Shown here piece after piece: positions 44,570-54,095 of a stretch of 64,000 nucleotides of DNA; position 1 is the stretch's first letter, and every line of letters starts with the position of its first letter. A program made the position numbers and the translations under genes. The notes below the pieces were generated by a model, which searched no databases, had not been told where the DNA came from, and saw only the letters and a program-made list of their open reading frames with translations. This DNA comes from Faecalibacter bovis (GTDB lineage: Bacteria > Bacteroidota > Bacteroidia > Flavobacteriales > Weeksellaceae), in assembly GCF_017948305.1 (NCBI RefSeq), contig NZ_CP072842.1:722001-786000 (forward strand), written 5' to 3'.

Positions 44570-46633
44570 TTATTGTTTTACAATTTTTTTACTTGTTACT
44601 CCTTCATCTGTTGTAATATTTAATACATAAACACCACTTGGTAAAGAAGATACATTTACTTTTTCAGTTTTAGATGTAGAAATTAATTTTCCTGTTAAAT
44701 CAATTAAATCTACTGATTGAATTGTTGCTTTCGTAACTATATTCACAACATCTTTGGCTACCGTTGGATAAACAGAAACTTTATCTTTAGATGCAATATC
44801 TGTAGTTGATAAAACTTCTGCATTAGCACCAGTAATTAATAACGTATAATATTGGTCTGCTGCTACACCTTCATCATTTACTAATTGTCCTTTGTTAGAA
44901 ACTACAACTTTGTAATTACGACCAGCTACTGGCGTATTTATAACAACTTGTTCAATATTATCTACTGTATTATCACCTTTAACAGCTGCACCAATCGGAT
45001 TAGATAAATCTAATTTCCAAGGAAAATAAACTTCGTTAGTTTCTGTATCAATTACACGTAAATCAAAATCATTTACAATTTTAGAAGAAGTGTCATTCAT
45101 ACGATCTAAAGTTCCTGCTGCAAATTCAGCTGCTGGATCAATCCAAGAAATTGTAACTTTTAATTCTTCACCTTCACGCCCTGAAACAACTTTTTCATCA
45201 TTTACTCCAGAAACTTTAGTTTTTCTCTCTAAAGTATCTTCATTATTATGCGTTGATAAAACTACTTCAGCAGCTTTTAATCCGTCAAGTAATCCCCATC
45301 CGTGCCAGTTATCTGGCCCATCATGATTACCCGCTTCCATTGCAGTATGAGTTAAAATAGCTTTGACTTCATCTGCATAGAAATAGAATTCATTATCATT
45401 CGATAATAAACGTTTTAATTGAGTTATAGATCCAATTGCTCCTGTAACTTTTGGAGCTGAATAAGAAGTTCCATTTCCTCTTGTGTATGTACCAAGAGAT
45501 GCTGGATTTGTACTTGAAATTGTCGCTGAAATAACTTGAGTTCCTACAGCTACTAAATCAGGTTTAATTGCACCATCTTTTCTAGGTCCTGCACTACTAT
45601 AGCTCGAACGTTTAATTTCTGCTGAATTAGCAAATTTATAAGTCGATTGATCTAATGGTAAATCTATAGCTCCAACAACTATAATGTTTTTTGCTAATGA
45701 TCCGTTTCCGATACAATATGCACCTGACGCACAATTTGCTACTGGAACTATTTCACCTTCTGCAAAAGTTGTATAGGCTCCATTTCCCCATCTGTATTTC
45801 GCATCATTTGGTCCTGGAACAGTACCAAAATAATTTCCTGAAGATTTTACAATCGAAAATTTAGGATCAGCATACACAATCATATCAATATTTGCATCAT
45901 TTGATTGATAAGCTCCTGCTAATGTTTGTGAAGGACTTGTCATAATTGTAGTATTAACTGGATAATAATAACCAGCTCCAAGAGATCCTGCACTATCATA
46001 AGACCAACCATTGTTTACTCCATACGAATGATTGGAAATATACTCACCATATTCTAAAATCTTTGTGAAACGATTTCCATTTGATGTATCTGCGAATCCT
46101 GCGTGCTTTACAACAGCTTTAGGTAGTACTCCTTTTGCAATATTTGGGATATTGAATACAGTTCCACGACCTTCTCCCATGATAAAACCTGCTACAGAAG
46201 TTGCGTGAGAACTAAGACCTTGAGCACCATTTTCTAAATCGATAATACGAAATTGACCTGGATTAGCTAAGTCTCTAAACTCGTTATGATTATACAATAC
46301 TGTTCCACCATCAAAAATTGCAATGCTCATGTTTTCACCATTTAGCGCAAAACCACCGACAGCTCCAGCTTGTAATTGCTCGATATTAGATGCATTATTA
46401 GCACGAAAATCATCAGATTGAACTATTGCAATATGATCTTTAGAAATTTCAGTGATAACATCTTTTTTCTCTTGTAAAAAAGTTGATCCACCTTTTGCTT
46501 GATAGCTATCAACTAAAGTATTTTTATTAATAGTTTCTGCATTAAAATTTTCTTTAAGACGTTCAGTAGTTTGAGCATTAACTCCTCCATATACAAGGGT
46601 AATCAATGCTAAAGAAAGTAGTTTTTTCTTCAT
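44570..46633 (-). CDS. Secreted subtilisin-like serine protease with type IX sorting domain
   Basis: A 687-residue S8-family protease: signal peptide ending VNAQ (residue 21) and a short propeptide region (to about 95). The catalytic triad is Asp108 (IAIFDGG), His143 (LSSHATSVAGF) and Ser390 (GNGTSYSAPKVTGAI). A beta-sandwich domain (about 475-610, VTISWIDPAAEF) is followed by a type A type IX sorting domain from about residue 620 (VSVYPTVAKDVVNIV, DLTGKLIST, LPSGVYVLNI). It is expected to be secreted through the SprA pore. A 73-residue lipoprotein gene lies 25 bases upstream and may be co-transcribed. Confidence 0.93.
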   Translation of the reverse strand: MKKKLLSLALITLVYGGVNAQTTERLKENFNAETINKNTLVDSYQAKGGSTFLQEKKDVITEISKDHIAIVQSDDFRANNASNIEQLQAGAVGGFALNGENMSIAIFDGGTVLYNHNEFRDLANPGQFRIIDLENGAQGLSSHATSVAGFIMGEGRGTVFNIPNIAKGVLPKAVVKHAGFADTSNGNRFTKILEYGEYISNHSYGVNNGWSYDSAGSLGAGYYYPVNTTIMTSPSQTLAGAYQSNDANIDMIVYADPKFSIVKSSGNYFGTVPGPNDAKYRWGNGAYTTFAEGEIVPVANCASGAYCIGNGSLAKNIIVVGAIDLPLDQSTYKFANSAEIKRSSYSSAGPRKDGAIKPDLVAVGTQVISATISSTNPASLGTYTRGNGTSYSAPKVTGAIGSITQLKRLLSNDNEFYFYADEVKAILTHTAMEAGNHDGPDNWHGWGLLDGLKAAEVVLSTHNNEDTLERKTKVSGVNDEKVVSGREGEELKVTISWIDPAAEFAAGTLDRMNDTSSKIVNDFDLRVIDTETNEVYFPWKLDLSNPIGAAVKGDNTVDNIEQVVINTPVAGRNYKVVVSNKGQLVNDEGVAADQYYTLLITGANAEVLSTTDIASKDKVSVYPTVAKDVVNIVTKATIQSVDLIDLTGKLISTSKTEKVNVSSLPSGVYVLNITTDEGVTSKKIVKQ

Positions 46634-46658
46634 GTTAATTCTTGTTAATTTATTATAT

Positions 46659-46880
46659 TTATTTTACTTCAAGTTGATTAATCGGTGGAGCTTCATCTTC
46701 AGAATGTTTGTTTACATCCATTTTTTGAAACTTCTCTTTTAATTTTCTTTTTTTCTCTGAGATTGAATCTTCAATCGATTTCTCATTATCTTTCATTGTA
46801 GACTGTGTTTTAGTTCGACAACTTTTAAAAAATAGTAAAAGAAGCAAACTTAAACCTACAATTTTATAAATCCTTTTCAT
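46659..46880 (-). CDS. Small lipoprotein, unknown function
   Basis: A 73-residue protein with a hydrophobic N-terminus and a lipobox-like LFFKSC (Cys21), then a highly charged segment rich in Lys, Glu and Asp (DSISEKKRKLKEKFQKMD) that could be one helix. I do not recognise a family. It lies 25 bases before the subtilase gene in the same direction, so it may be expressed with it. The ATG start and signal are plausible; a function is not known. Confidence 0.55.
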   Translation of the reverse strand: MKRIYKIVGLSLLLLLFFKSCRTKTQSTMKDNEKSIEDSISEKKRKLKEKFQKMDVNKHSEDEAPPINQLEVK

Positions 46881-47119
46881 CTTTTAATTGCTCAAAAAAT
46901 CATTTTTTAAAAATAATAAAAACTTTTACAAATTCTTTCATTTAACATTTAATCAAAAAACCTGAACAACAATTGTATAGACTAAAATAATACCCTTCTA
47001 TAAAAAAATTATCCATAGAAATCGTACTCTTTATGATTTCTTTATGGAAAAGCTTCAAAAGCAAGAATTTATTTAATTCTGAATTTTTTATACATAAATA
47101 TTATATCAAATAAAATTTA

Positions 47120-47158
47120 TATCTTTGCACCTCAAATTGTAAAACGGGACGAGATCCC
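47120..47158 (+). promoter_or_regulatory. rpsP promoter and leader hairpin
   Basis: TATCTTTG (47120-47127) matches the -7 consensus. In the expected leader, GGGA-CGAGA-TCCC (47146-47158) forms a small hairpin 18 bases before the ATG. The rest of the 296-base gap (46881-47119) is AT-rich with nothing recognised. Confidence 0.5.
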
Positions 47159-47176
47159 ATAATAATTAGTTATACT

Positions 47177-47704
47177 ATGGCTACAAAGATTAGATTACAA
47201 AGACATGGTCGTAAAGGAAAACCATTCTTTCACATCGTAGTTGCTGACTCAAGAGCAAGACGTGATGGTCGTTTCATCGAAAAATTAGGTACTTACAACC
47301 CAATTACTAACCCTGCAACTGTTGAATTAAACGTTGATTCTGCTGTTAAATGGTTATTAACTGGTGCTGAGCCTACAAACACAGCTAAAGCTTTATTATC
47401 TTACAAAGGTGCTTACATGAAGAAACACTTATTAGGTGGTGTTGCTAAAGGAGCATTCTCTCAAGAAGAAGCTGAAACTCGTTTCGCTGCTTGGTTAGAG
47501 TCTAAAGACGCTAAAATTCAAGCTAAAAAAGACGGTTTATCTGCTGATGCTACTGCTGCTAAATTAGCTGCTTTAGATGCTGAGAAAGCTGTAAATGCTG
47601 CTCGTGTTAAAGCTGCTCAAGAAGCTGAAGCTGCTGCACAAGCTGAAGAAACTACTGTTGAAGAAACAGAAGGTACAACTGAAGAAGTTGCTACAGAAGA
47701 ATAA
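47177..47704 (+). CDS. rpsP: Ribosomal protein S16 with long C-terminal extension
   Basis: The first 85 residues or so are standard S16 (KIRLQRHGRKGKPFFHIVVA, DGRFIEKLGTYNP), a 30S subunit assembly protein. The total of 175 residues is about twice the usual bacterial length. The extra part (about 90-175) has a helical stretch, then a tail rich in Ala and Glu (AAQEAEAAAQAEE) that is acidic at the end. Long S16 tails occur in Bacteroidetes; their role is unclear. rimM follows after 24 bases, the usual S16-RimM pairing. Confidence 0.97.
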   Translation: MATKIRLQRHGRKGKPFFHIVVADSRARRDGRFIEKLGTYNPITNPATVELNVDSAVKWLLTGAEPTNTAKALLSYKGAYMKKHLLGGVAKGAFSQEEAETRFAAWLESKDAKIQAKKDGLSADATAAKLAALDAEKAVNAARVKAAQEAEAAAQAEETTVEETEGTTEEVATEE

Positions 47705-47728
47705 TTTATAAGTTCAAGAAAAGATCCA

Positions 47729-48253
47729 ATGACAAAGAATGATTGTTACTATTTAGGTAAAGTTACTAAGAAACATGGTTTTAAAGGTAATTTAATCATT
47801 CATTTGGATACAGACGAACCCGAATTATACGATACTTTGGAAGCAGTGTTCATCGAGCAAGATGGAACACTGGTTCCTTTTTTCTTTGAAACTTCTCAGC
47901 CTTATCAAGGAACTAAATTATTAGTGAAGTTTGAAGATATTACTCCAGAAGAAGCTGAACGATTAGTAAATCGTGAAGTTTATCTTCCTTTAACTACATT
48001 ACCAGAATTATCTGGAACAGATTTCTACTATCACGAAATTATCGGATTTACAATTTTTGACCAATCAAATACTGAAGTTGGTACCATAAAAGCTGTAAAC
48101 GATTCTGCTGCACAAGCTTATTTTGAAGTGGATGCACAAGGCAAAGAAATCTTAATTCCAATGATAGACGAATGGATTTTAGAACTTAACCGCGAAGAAA
48201 AAGCAATGTTGGTTCAAATTCCGGACGGATTATTGGATATCTATTTAGGATAA
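47729..48253 (+). CDS. rimM: 16S rRNA processing protein RimM
   Basis: RimM helps 30S maturation around ribosomal protein S19. At 174 residues it has the usual two parts. The N-terminal barrel has CYYLGKVTKKHGFKGNLIIH. The C-terminal PRC-barrel includes FYYHEIIGFTIFD and EILIPMIDEWILELN, a variant of the common LIP segment, and ends with DGLLDIYLG. The gene pair rpsP-rimM is conserved across bacteria, supporting the call. Confidence 0.96.
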   Translation: MTKNDCYYLGKVTKKHGFKGNLIIHLDTDEPELYDTLEAVFIEQDGTLVPFFFETSQPYQGTKLLVKFEDITPEEAERLVNREVYLPLTTLPELSGTDFYYHEIIGFTIFDQSNTEVGTIKAVNDSAAQAYFEVDAQGKEILIPMIDEWILELNREEKAMLVQIPDGLLDIYLG

Positions 48254-48368
48254 ATTCCCTAACAAACACAATATCTTTTATATAGCACATTCTTTTACTA
48301 TTGTAACTGAATTACTTTCGCATGCATAAAAACTAAATCTTTGGTCTTTATATTTATTGTCAATTCCG

Positions 48369-48376
48369 TATCTTTG
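48369..48376 (+). promoter_or_regulatory. glnS promoter -7 element
   Basis: TATCTTTG matches TAnnTTTG 21 bases before the ATG at 48398, with a possible TTG at 48341-48343 at a somewhat long spacing of 25 bases. Confidence 0.5.
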
Positions 48377-48397
48377 CAAACTCAATCGTAAAAAACA

Positions 48398-50080
48398 ATG
48401 GAAGAAGAAAAAAAATCTTTGAACTTTATTGAGCAAATCATTGAAGATGATTTAGCTAATGGGATGCCGAAAGAAAATTTACGTTTTCGTTTCCCACCAG
48501 AGCCAAATGGTTATTTACACATCGGGCACGCAAAAGCTATTTGCTTAAACTTTGGTTTAGGTGAAAAATACGGTGCACCGGTAAACTTACGTTTTGACGA
48601 CACTAACCCAGCGAAAGAAGAGCAAGAATTCGTAGATTCTATCCGCGAAGATGTAAAATGGATGGGATTTGAGTGGGCTGAAGAACGTTATGCTTCTGAT
48701 TACTTCCAGCAGCTTTACGATTGGGCTGTGCAGATGATCAAAGACGGAAAAGCATATGTTGACGACCAATCATCTGAATTAATCAATGAACAACGTAAAA
48801 CTCCATTCGAACCTGGTATTGATTCTCCTAACCGTAATCGTTCTGTCGAAGAAAATTTAGAATTATTCGAAAAAATGAAAGCGGGTGAATTTGAAGAAGG
48901 TTCTCACGTTTTACGTGCAAAAATCGACATGACATCGCCAAACATGAATATGCGCGACCCTGTTATGTATCGTGTTTTAAAACGTCCTCACCACCGTACA
49001 GGAGATACTTGGAAAATTTATCCAATGTACGACTGGACACATGGAGAGTCTGATTATATCGAAGGGATCTCTCACTCATTATGTTCTTTAGAGTTTAAAA
49101 ATCACCGTGATTTATACAACTGGTACAAAGATCAAGTTGAGATTGAAGGTCAACCTCAAAAACCAAAACAACGTGAATTTGCGCGCGGAAATGTATCTTA
49201 TATGATTACTTCTAAGCGTAAATTAATGAAATTAGTAGAAGAAGGTATCGTTACTGGATGGGACGATCCTCGTATGCCTACAATTTCTGGTTTACGTCGT
49301 CGTGGGTATACTGCAGAAGCAATTCGTAATTTCTGGGAAAAAGCAGGTATCGCTAAACGTGATAACGTATTAGATATTTCTTTATTAGAATTCTCTATTC
49401 GTGAAATTTTAAATAAAACTGCTCCACGTGTTATGGCAGTTGTTGATCCTGTTAAAGTAGTAATTGAAAACTATCCAGAAGGACAAGTTGAAGAATTAAC
49501 TTTAGAGAATAATCCAGAAGACGAAAACGCAGGTTCTCGTATAGTTCCATTCACTCGTGAAATTTACATCGAGCGTGATGATTTCATGGAAGAAGCACCT
49601 AAAAAATTCTTCCGTTTATCTTTAGGTAACGAAGTTCGTTTAAAAGGAGCTTACATTATCAAAGCTGAACGTGTGGAGAAAGATGCGGAAGGAAATATCA
49701 CTACAATTTTTGCAACTTACGATGCAGATACAAAATCAGGAAGTGGTTCTGAGGCATCTAAACGTAAAGTAAAAGGAACATTACATTGGGTTTCTGCAAC
49801 TGAAAATATTCCAGTAGAAATTCGTGAATACGATCGTTTATTTACAGTAGAAGCTCCGGATGCAGAAAAAGATGTAGATTTCTTACAATATGTAAATCCT
49901 AACTCTTTAACTGTAAAACAAGGATTTGCGGAACCAGCTTTAAAAGATGCAAAAGTGGAAGATAAATTCCAATTCCAACGTATCGGATACTTTGCTTTAG
50001 ACAAAGATTCTACAGAAGATAAATTAGTTTTCAACCGTACAGTAACTTTAAAAGATACTTGGGCGAAAATCAATAAATAA
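48398..50080 (+). CDS. glnS: Glutaminyl-tRNA synthetase
   Basis: A class I synthetase of 560 residues. The HIGH motif is at His41-His44 in [15 protein letters not shown], and the KMSKS region reads [12 protein letters not shown]. The segments [16 protein letters not shown] and [17 protein letters not shown] distinguish glutaminyl from glutamyl enzymes. A C-terminal two-barrel anticodon-binding domain covers about residues 340-560. It is monocistronic, with its own promoter and a strong terminator. Confidence 0.96.
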   Translation: MEEEKKSLNFIEQIIEDDLANGMPKENLRFRFPPEPNGYLHIGHAKAICLNFGLGEKYGAPVNLRFDDTNPAKEEQEFVDSIREDVKWMGFEWAEERYASDYFQQLYDWAVQMIKDGKAYVDDQSSELINEQRKTPFEPGIDSPNRNRSVEENLELFEKMKAGEFEEGSHVLRAKIDMTSPNMNMRDPVMYRVLKRPHHRTGDTWKIYPMYDWTHGESDYIEGISHSLCSLEFKNHRDLYNWYKDQVEIEGQPQKPKQREFARGNVSYMITSKRKLMKLVEEGIVTGWDDPRMPTISGLRRRGYTAEAIRNFWEKAGIAKRDNVLDISLLEFSIREILNKTAPRVMAVVDPVKVVIENYPEGQVEELTLENNPEDENAGSRIVPFTREIYIERDDFMEEAPKKFFRLSLGNEVRLKGAYIIKAERVEKDAEGNITTIFATYDADTKSGSGSEASKRKVKGTLHWVSATENIPVEIREYDRLFTVEAPDAEKDVDFLQYVNPNSLTVKQGFAEPALKDAKVEDKFQFQRIGYFALDKDSTEDKLVFNRTVTLKDTWAKINK

Positions 50081-50100
50081 AAATTTCCTCTTTAATATAG

Positions 50101-50134
50101 AAAGCTCGAACGTAATTGTTCGAGCTTTTTTTAT
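50101..50134 (+). terminator. Terminator after glnS
   Basis: An 11-bp perfect stem, AAAGCTCGAAC and GTTCGAGCTTT (50101-50111, 50118-50128), is followed by TTTTTATTT. Confidence 0.93.
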
Positions 50135-50185
50135 TTAATCAATTATTAACCAAATATTTATTCATTTTGATTGTAAATTATTGAA

Positions 50186-50887
50186 ATGAAAGATTACAAT
50201 CAGAGCAAACAATCGATAAAAAACTGGAATGAAGATGATCGTCCACGCGAAAAAATGGCTTTAAAAGGTAAAAGTTCATTATCTGATGCTGAATTATTGG
50301 CAATAATTATGGGAAGTGGAAATCGTGAAGAATCTGCAGTAGAATTAGCGAAAAGAATTTTGCAAACAGTAAATAATAACTGGAATGAATTAGCAAAATA
50401 TTCAATAACTGATTTATGTAAATTTAAAGGAGTTGGCGAAGCAAAAGCCATTTCAATCATCACAGCTTTAGAAATTGGACGAAGACGAAACACGCAAGAA
50501 GTTTTGGAACGAGCAAAAATCACCTCAAGTCACGATGCTGCTACAATTTTACAACAACAAATTGGTGATTTACCAACCGAAGAATTTTGGGTGATGTTCC
50601 TTAATCAAGGGAATCGAATAATTAAAACTGAACAAATTTCCCGTGGAGGAATTACACAAACTTCAGTCGATGTTCGTATTGTTTTTAAACGTGCTATCGA
50701 ATTGATGGCCACCGCAATCATACTTTCGCATAATCATCCCTCTGGAAATTTGAATCCGAGTGAATCTGATAAAAACTTAACTCGAAAATTTTCTGAAGCG
50801 GCAAAATATTTAGACCTACAAGTTTTAGATCATATTATTGTGACACAGAAATCTTATTTTTCCTTTGCAGATGAAGGATTTATGTAA
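50186..50887 (+). CDS. radC: RadC/JAB-domain protein
   Basis: A 233-residue RadC family protein: an N-terminal helix-hairpin-helix region (LCKFKGVGEAKAISII, about residues 70-95) and a C-terminal JAB/MPN metalloprotease-like domain. The latter has the zinc motif LSHNHPSGNLNPSESD (about 180-195) with the upstream Glu in TEQISRGG. Despite its historic name, a direct repair role is doubtful; its biochemical function is not settled. It stands alone between glnS and hisS. The radC start at 50186 follows AT-rich DNA without a clear promoter match. Confidence 0.93.
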   Translation: MKDYNQSKQSIKNWNEDDRPREKMALKGKSSLSDAELLAIIMGSGNREESAVELAKRILQTVNNNWNELAKYSITDLCKFKGVGEAKAISIITALEIGRRRNTQEVLERAKITSSHDAATILQQQIGDLPTEEFWVMFLNQGNRIIKTEQISRGGITQTSVDVRIVFKRAIELMATAIILSHNHPSGNLNPSESDKNLTRKFSEAAKYLDLQVLDHIIVTQKSYFSFADEGFM

Positions 50888-50955
50888 AATGATTTTTTTC
50901 AACTATTTATAACAGAATTCATATTTTAAAAATCGGTTAAAAGTTGAATTTGATG

Positions 50956-50963
50956 TATTTTTG
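50956..50963 (+). promoter_or_regulatory. hisS promoter -7 element
   Basis: TATTTTTG matches TAnnTTTG 26 bases before the ATG at 50990. Confidence 0.5.
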
Positions 50964-50989
50964 CATGTTAAATTATTAGAAAAACAAAA

Positions 50990-52360
50990 ATGGCAGTTCA
51001 AAAACCATCGATTCCAAAAGGAACTAGAGATTTTTCACCTTTAGAAGTGAATCGCCGTCAATATATCATCAATACAATCAAAAAACAATTCGTTTTATTC
51101 GGATTCTCTCCGATTGAAACTCCTTCATTCGAAAATTTATCGACTTTAACTGGTAAATATGGTGAAGAAGGTGATCGTTTAATCTTCAAAATTTTAAATT
51201 CAGGAGATTATTTAGCTAAAGTTGATGAACAATTATTAACAGAAAGAAACAGTCAAAAAGTAATTTCTCAAATTTCAGAGAAGGCTTTACGTTACGACTT
51301 AACTGTTCCGTTTGCACGTTACGTTGTGCAACATCAAAACGAAATTACATTTCCTTTTAAAAGATACCAAATTCAACCTGTATGGCGTGCAGATCGTCCT
51401 CAAAAAGGTCGTTTCCGCGAATTTTACCAATGTGATGCTGACGTTGTAGGATCTGATTCTTTATTACAAGAAGTTGATTTTGTACAATTATACGATACAG
51501 TTTTTACAGAATTAAAAGCGCCGGTTGAAATTCATATCAATAACCGTAAAATCTTATCTGGTTTAGCGGAAGTAGCTGATATTTCAGCTCAATTAATTGA
51601 CTTTACAGTTGCTTTAGATAAGTTAGATAAAATTGGTGAAGAAGCGGTAAAAGAAGAAATGCGTGGAAAAGGAATTTCTGAACAAGCGATTGAAATTTTA
51701 TCACCTTTATTCAATATGAATGGAGATTATAAAACTCAATTTGCTCAATTAAAAGAAATTTTAGCCACTTCTGAAACTGGTTTAAAAGGAATCGAAGAAT
51801 TAGAATTCGTTTTTGAAAATACTGAAAACATCGGATTACAATCTGCAGAATTAGTTTTAAACTTAACATTAGCTCGTGGTTTAGATTATTACACAGGTGC
51901 AATATTCGAAGTGAAAGCGAAAATCGGTGAATTCTCATCATCAATTGGTGGTGGAGGTCGTTACGACGATTTAACTGGAATTTTCGGATTAAAAGATATT
52001 TCTGGAGTTGGAATTTCATTCGGATTAGACCGTACATATTTAGTATTAGAAGAAAATAATTTATTCCCTGCGTTAGAGGATACAACTAATATCCAAGCTT
52101 TATTCATCAACTTTGGACAAAAAGAAGCGAGTGAAGCGATGAAATTAGTAAAACAATTACGTCAGCAAGGAATTAATACAGAAGTATATCCAGATGATAC
52201 TAAAATGAAAAAGCAAATGGGATATGCGGACAAAAAAGGAATTAAGAAAGTAATTTTATTAGGAGAAAAAGAAATCCAAGAACAAAAAGCAACCGTAAAA
52301 GATATGATTACGGGTGAACAAACTGAAGTTGCTTTTACAGATTTGGTAAATGCTTTATAA
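50990..52360 (+). CDS. hisS: Histidyl-tRNA synthetase
   Basis: A class II synthetase of 456 residues that charges tRNA-His. Motif 1 is in [16 protein letters not shown], motif 2 is [20 protein letters not shown] with [10 protein letters not shown], the histidine-A segment is [14 protein letters not shown], and motif 3 is [13 protein letters not shown]. The C-terminal anticodon-binding domain starts near residue 365. Its activity sets the signal read by the his leader peptide elsewhere in the window. It is monocistronic. Confidence 0.97.
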   Translation: MAVQKPSIPKGTRDFSPLEVNRRQYIINTIKKQFVLFGFSPIETPSFENLSTLTGKYGEEGDRLIFKILNSGDYLAKVDEQLLTERNSQKVISQISEKALRYDLTVPFARYVVQHQNEITFPFKRYQIQPVWRADRPQKGRFREFYQCDADVVGSDSLLQEVDFVQLYDTVFTELKAPVEIHINNRKILSGLAEVADISAQLIDFTVALDKLDKIGEEAVKEEMRGKGISEQAIEILSPLFNMNGDYKTQFAQLKEILATSETGLKGIEELEFVFENTENIGLQSAELVLNLTLARGLDYYTGAIFEVKAKIGEFSSSIGGGGRYDDLTGIFGLKDISGVGISFGLDRTYLVLEENNLFPALEDTTNIQALFINFGQKEASEAMKLVKQLRQQGINTEVYPDDTKMKKQMGYADKKGIKKVILLGEKEIQEQKATVKDMITGEQTEVAFTDLVNAL

Positions 52361-52376
52361 TCTGAAAATTACTTAA

Positions 52377-52384
52377 TATATTTG
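52377..52384 (+). promoter_or_regulatory. PfkB kinase gene promoter -7 element
   Basis: TATATTTG matches TAnnTTTG 25 bases before the ATG at 52410. Confidence 0.5.
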
Positions 52385-52409
52385 CAAACTATTTAATTTA
52401 CAAGATAAA

Positions 52410-53333
52410 ATGAGTTTATTAACAGTAGGTACAGTTGCCTTCGATAAATTAGAATCTCCTTTCGGGAAAACAGATAAAATTTTAGGTGGAGCAGCAACTT
52501 ATATCAGTATGGCTTCTTCTTTATTAGGAGTTAAAACTGGATTAGTTTCTGTAGTAGGTGGAGATTTCCCACAGGAATACATTGATTTATTAAAATCGAA
52601 AAATGTAGATTTAGCAGGTTTAGAAATTGTAGCTGATGGTAAAACTTTCTTCTGGGAAGGTAAATACCACAACGATTTAAATACGCGTGATACATTAACT
52701 ACAGAGTTAAACGTATTAGAAACTTTCAACCCAGTTGTTCCTCAGGATTGGAAAAATGCTGATGTATTAATGTTAGGAAACTTACACCCATTAGTACAAG
52801 CAGGAGTTTTAGAGCAAATGGAAAATCGTCCTAAATTAGTTGTTTTAGATACAATGAATTTCTGGATGGATTGTGCTTGGGAAGATTTAATGGCAGTGAT
52901 CAAAAATGTTGATGTAATTTCTATCAACGACGAAGAAGCTCGTCAAATGTCAGGTGAATACAGCTTACGTAAAGCAGCTCGTAAGATTGCTTCTATGGGA
53001 CCAAAAACTGTAATCATCAAAAAAGGTGAGCATGGTGCTTTATTATTCCAAGACGAACAAGTATTCTACGCACCAGCATTACCAATGGAAGAAGTTTTCG
53101 ATCCAACAGGAGCCGGAGATACTTTCGCTGGAGGATTCTCTGGATACTTAGCAAAAACTAACGATTTCTCTTTCGAGAACATGAAACGTGCAATTATCTT
53201 CGGATCTGCATTAGCTTCTGTAACTTGTGAAAAATTCGGTACTGAATCTTTACAAAATTTAGATGTTGAAGCTTTAAATGATCGTTTAAACGATTTCCGC
53301 GAATTAATGCGTTTCGAGCAAATTGAATTTTAA
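52410..53333 (+). CDS. PfkB family sugar/nucleoside kinase
   Basis: A 307-residue ribokinase-fold kinase. The substrate-binding start is KILGGAATYISMASSLLG, and the PfkB signature with the catalytic Asp is FDPTGAGDTFAGGFSGY (about 229-245). A lid segment includes FFWEGKYHNDLNTRDT. PfkB enzymes phosphorylate sugars or nucleosides such as ribose or adenosine; the exact substrate cannot be read here. It has its own promoter and terminator. Confidence 0.9.
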   Translation: MSLLTVGTVAFDKLESPFGKTDKILGGAATYISMASSLLGVKTGLVSVVGGDFPQEYIDLLKSKNVDLAGLEIVADGKTFFWEGKYHNDLNTRDTLTTELNVLETFNPVVPQDWKNADVLMLGNLHPLVQAGVLEQMENRPKLVVLDTMNFWMDCAWEDLMAVIKNVDVISINDEEARQMSGEYSLRKAARKIASMGPKTVIIKKGEHGALLFQDEQVFYAPALPMEEVFDPTGAGDTFAGGFSGYLAKTNDFSFENMKRAIIFGSALASVTCEKFGTESLQNLDVEALNDRLNDFRELMRFEQIEF

Positions 53334-53356
53334 TCCAAATTGGATCAAGATATTTT

Positions 53357-53387
53357 AAATCCCTTTCTAACGAAAGGGATTTTTTTT
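53357..53387 (+). terminator. Terminator after the PfkB kinase gene
   Basis: An 11-bp perfect stem, AAATCCCTTTC and GAAAGGGATTT with loop TAAC, runs into a T tract. Confidence 0.93.
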
Positions 53388-53435
53388 ATGGCTTAAATTT
53401 TGTTTCTTTTTTCCCTGAAACCAATTTTATAAACT

Positions 53436-53900
53436 ATGAAAAATAAAATTATACTTGTTCTTCTACTTGCATTTTTATCGTTGTTATCAGGAATATTAAT
53501 TTCAAAAATGTCATTATTAAGCAAAGCTGGAATTACATTTATTTACAATGAATATAGCATACTAAAATCTTGGTGGAAAACGGGATTAATTATGTTCGTT
53601 ATTCAAATAATTATCTTTTTCATTTTAAGTATTATACAAAAAAACACAGATAAAAAGGTTAGATATTATGGTTTTCCTTTAATTATAATCATCATTGGAA
53701 CTGTTGGATTTTATATGACGTATTTTAATTTTACAGAAACTTCCAACCGATTAATGAACAATAGTTTTAAAATAGGATTTTATTTATTTTGGCTAACTTG
53801 GATAGGAAATAGTCTTAGCTTTTTTTTGAACAAAAAGCCAAATATTATTACTAAAGAAAGTGTTGATATTTTATCAGATCAAGAAAATATGCACCAATAA
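53436..53900 (+). CDS. Small polytopic membrane protein, unknown function
   Basis: A 154-residue protein with four probable membrane helices (about residues 4-24, 50-68, 78-97 and 112-130), a short Lys-rich loop between helices 2 and 3, and a polar C-terminal tail. I do not recognise a family. It is bounded by terminators on both sides, so it is transcribed alone. The frame is complete, with an ATG start. Confidence 0.6.
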   Translation: MKNKIILVLLLAFLSLLSGILISKMSLLSKAGITFIYNEYSILKSWWKTGLIMFVIQIIIFFILSIIQKNTDKKVRYYGFPLIIIIIGTVGFYMTYFNFTETSNRLMNNSFKIGFYLFWLTWIGNSLSFFLNKKPNIITKESVDILSDQENMHQ

Positions 53901-53901
53901 A

Positions 53902-53935
53902 AAAAGCTCATCATTTTTGATGAGCTTTTCTTTTG
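53902..53935 (+). terminator. Terminator after the small membrane protein gene
   Basis: A 12-bp perfect stem, AAAAGCTCATCA and TGATGAGCTTTT with loop TTTT, then CTTTT. It ends exactly where the oppositely oriented tRNA gene ends, and may also stop tRNA transcription. Confidence 0.9.
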
Positions 53936-54009
53936 TGACGTCGGCAGGATTCAAACCTGCAACCTCTTGAGCCGTAATCAAGTGCGCTATTCAGTTGCGC
54001 CACGACGCC
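53936..54009 (-). tRNA. tRNA-Arg (anticodon ACG)
   Basis: The minus strand folds into a full cloverleaf of 74 bases. The acceptor is GGCGTCG with CGACGTC (one G-T pair) and discriminator A. The D arm is GCGC with GCGC, and the anticodon stem is CTTGA with TCAAG around loop TTACGGC, giving anticodon ACG. The T arm is GCAGG with CCTGC around TTTGAAT. ACG, with A34 normally edited to inosine, reads CGU, CGC and CGA arginine codons. CCA is not encoded. Confidence 0.95.
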
Positions 54010-54095
54010 ATTTCCAACAAGAAACTGTTGTTCTTATTTTGGACTGCAAATATAAGGCAGATTTTTGAAACTCCAAATATTTTTAATTATTTTTT

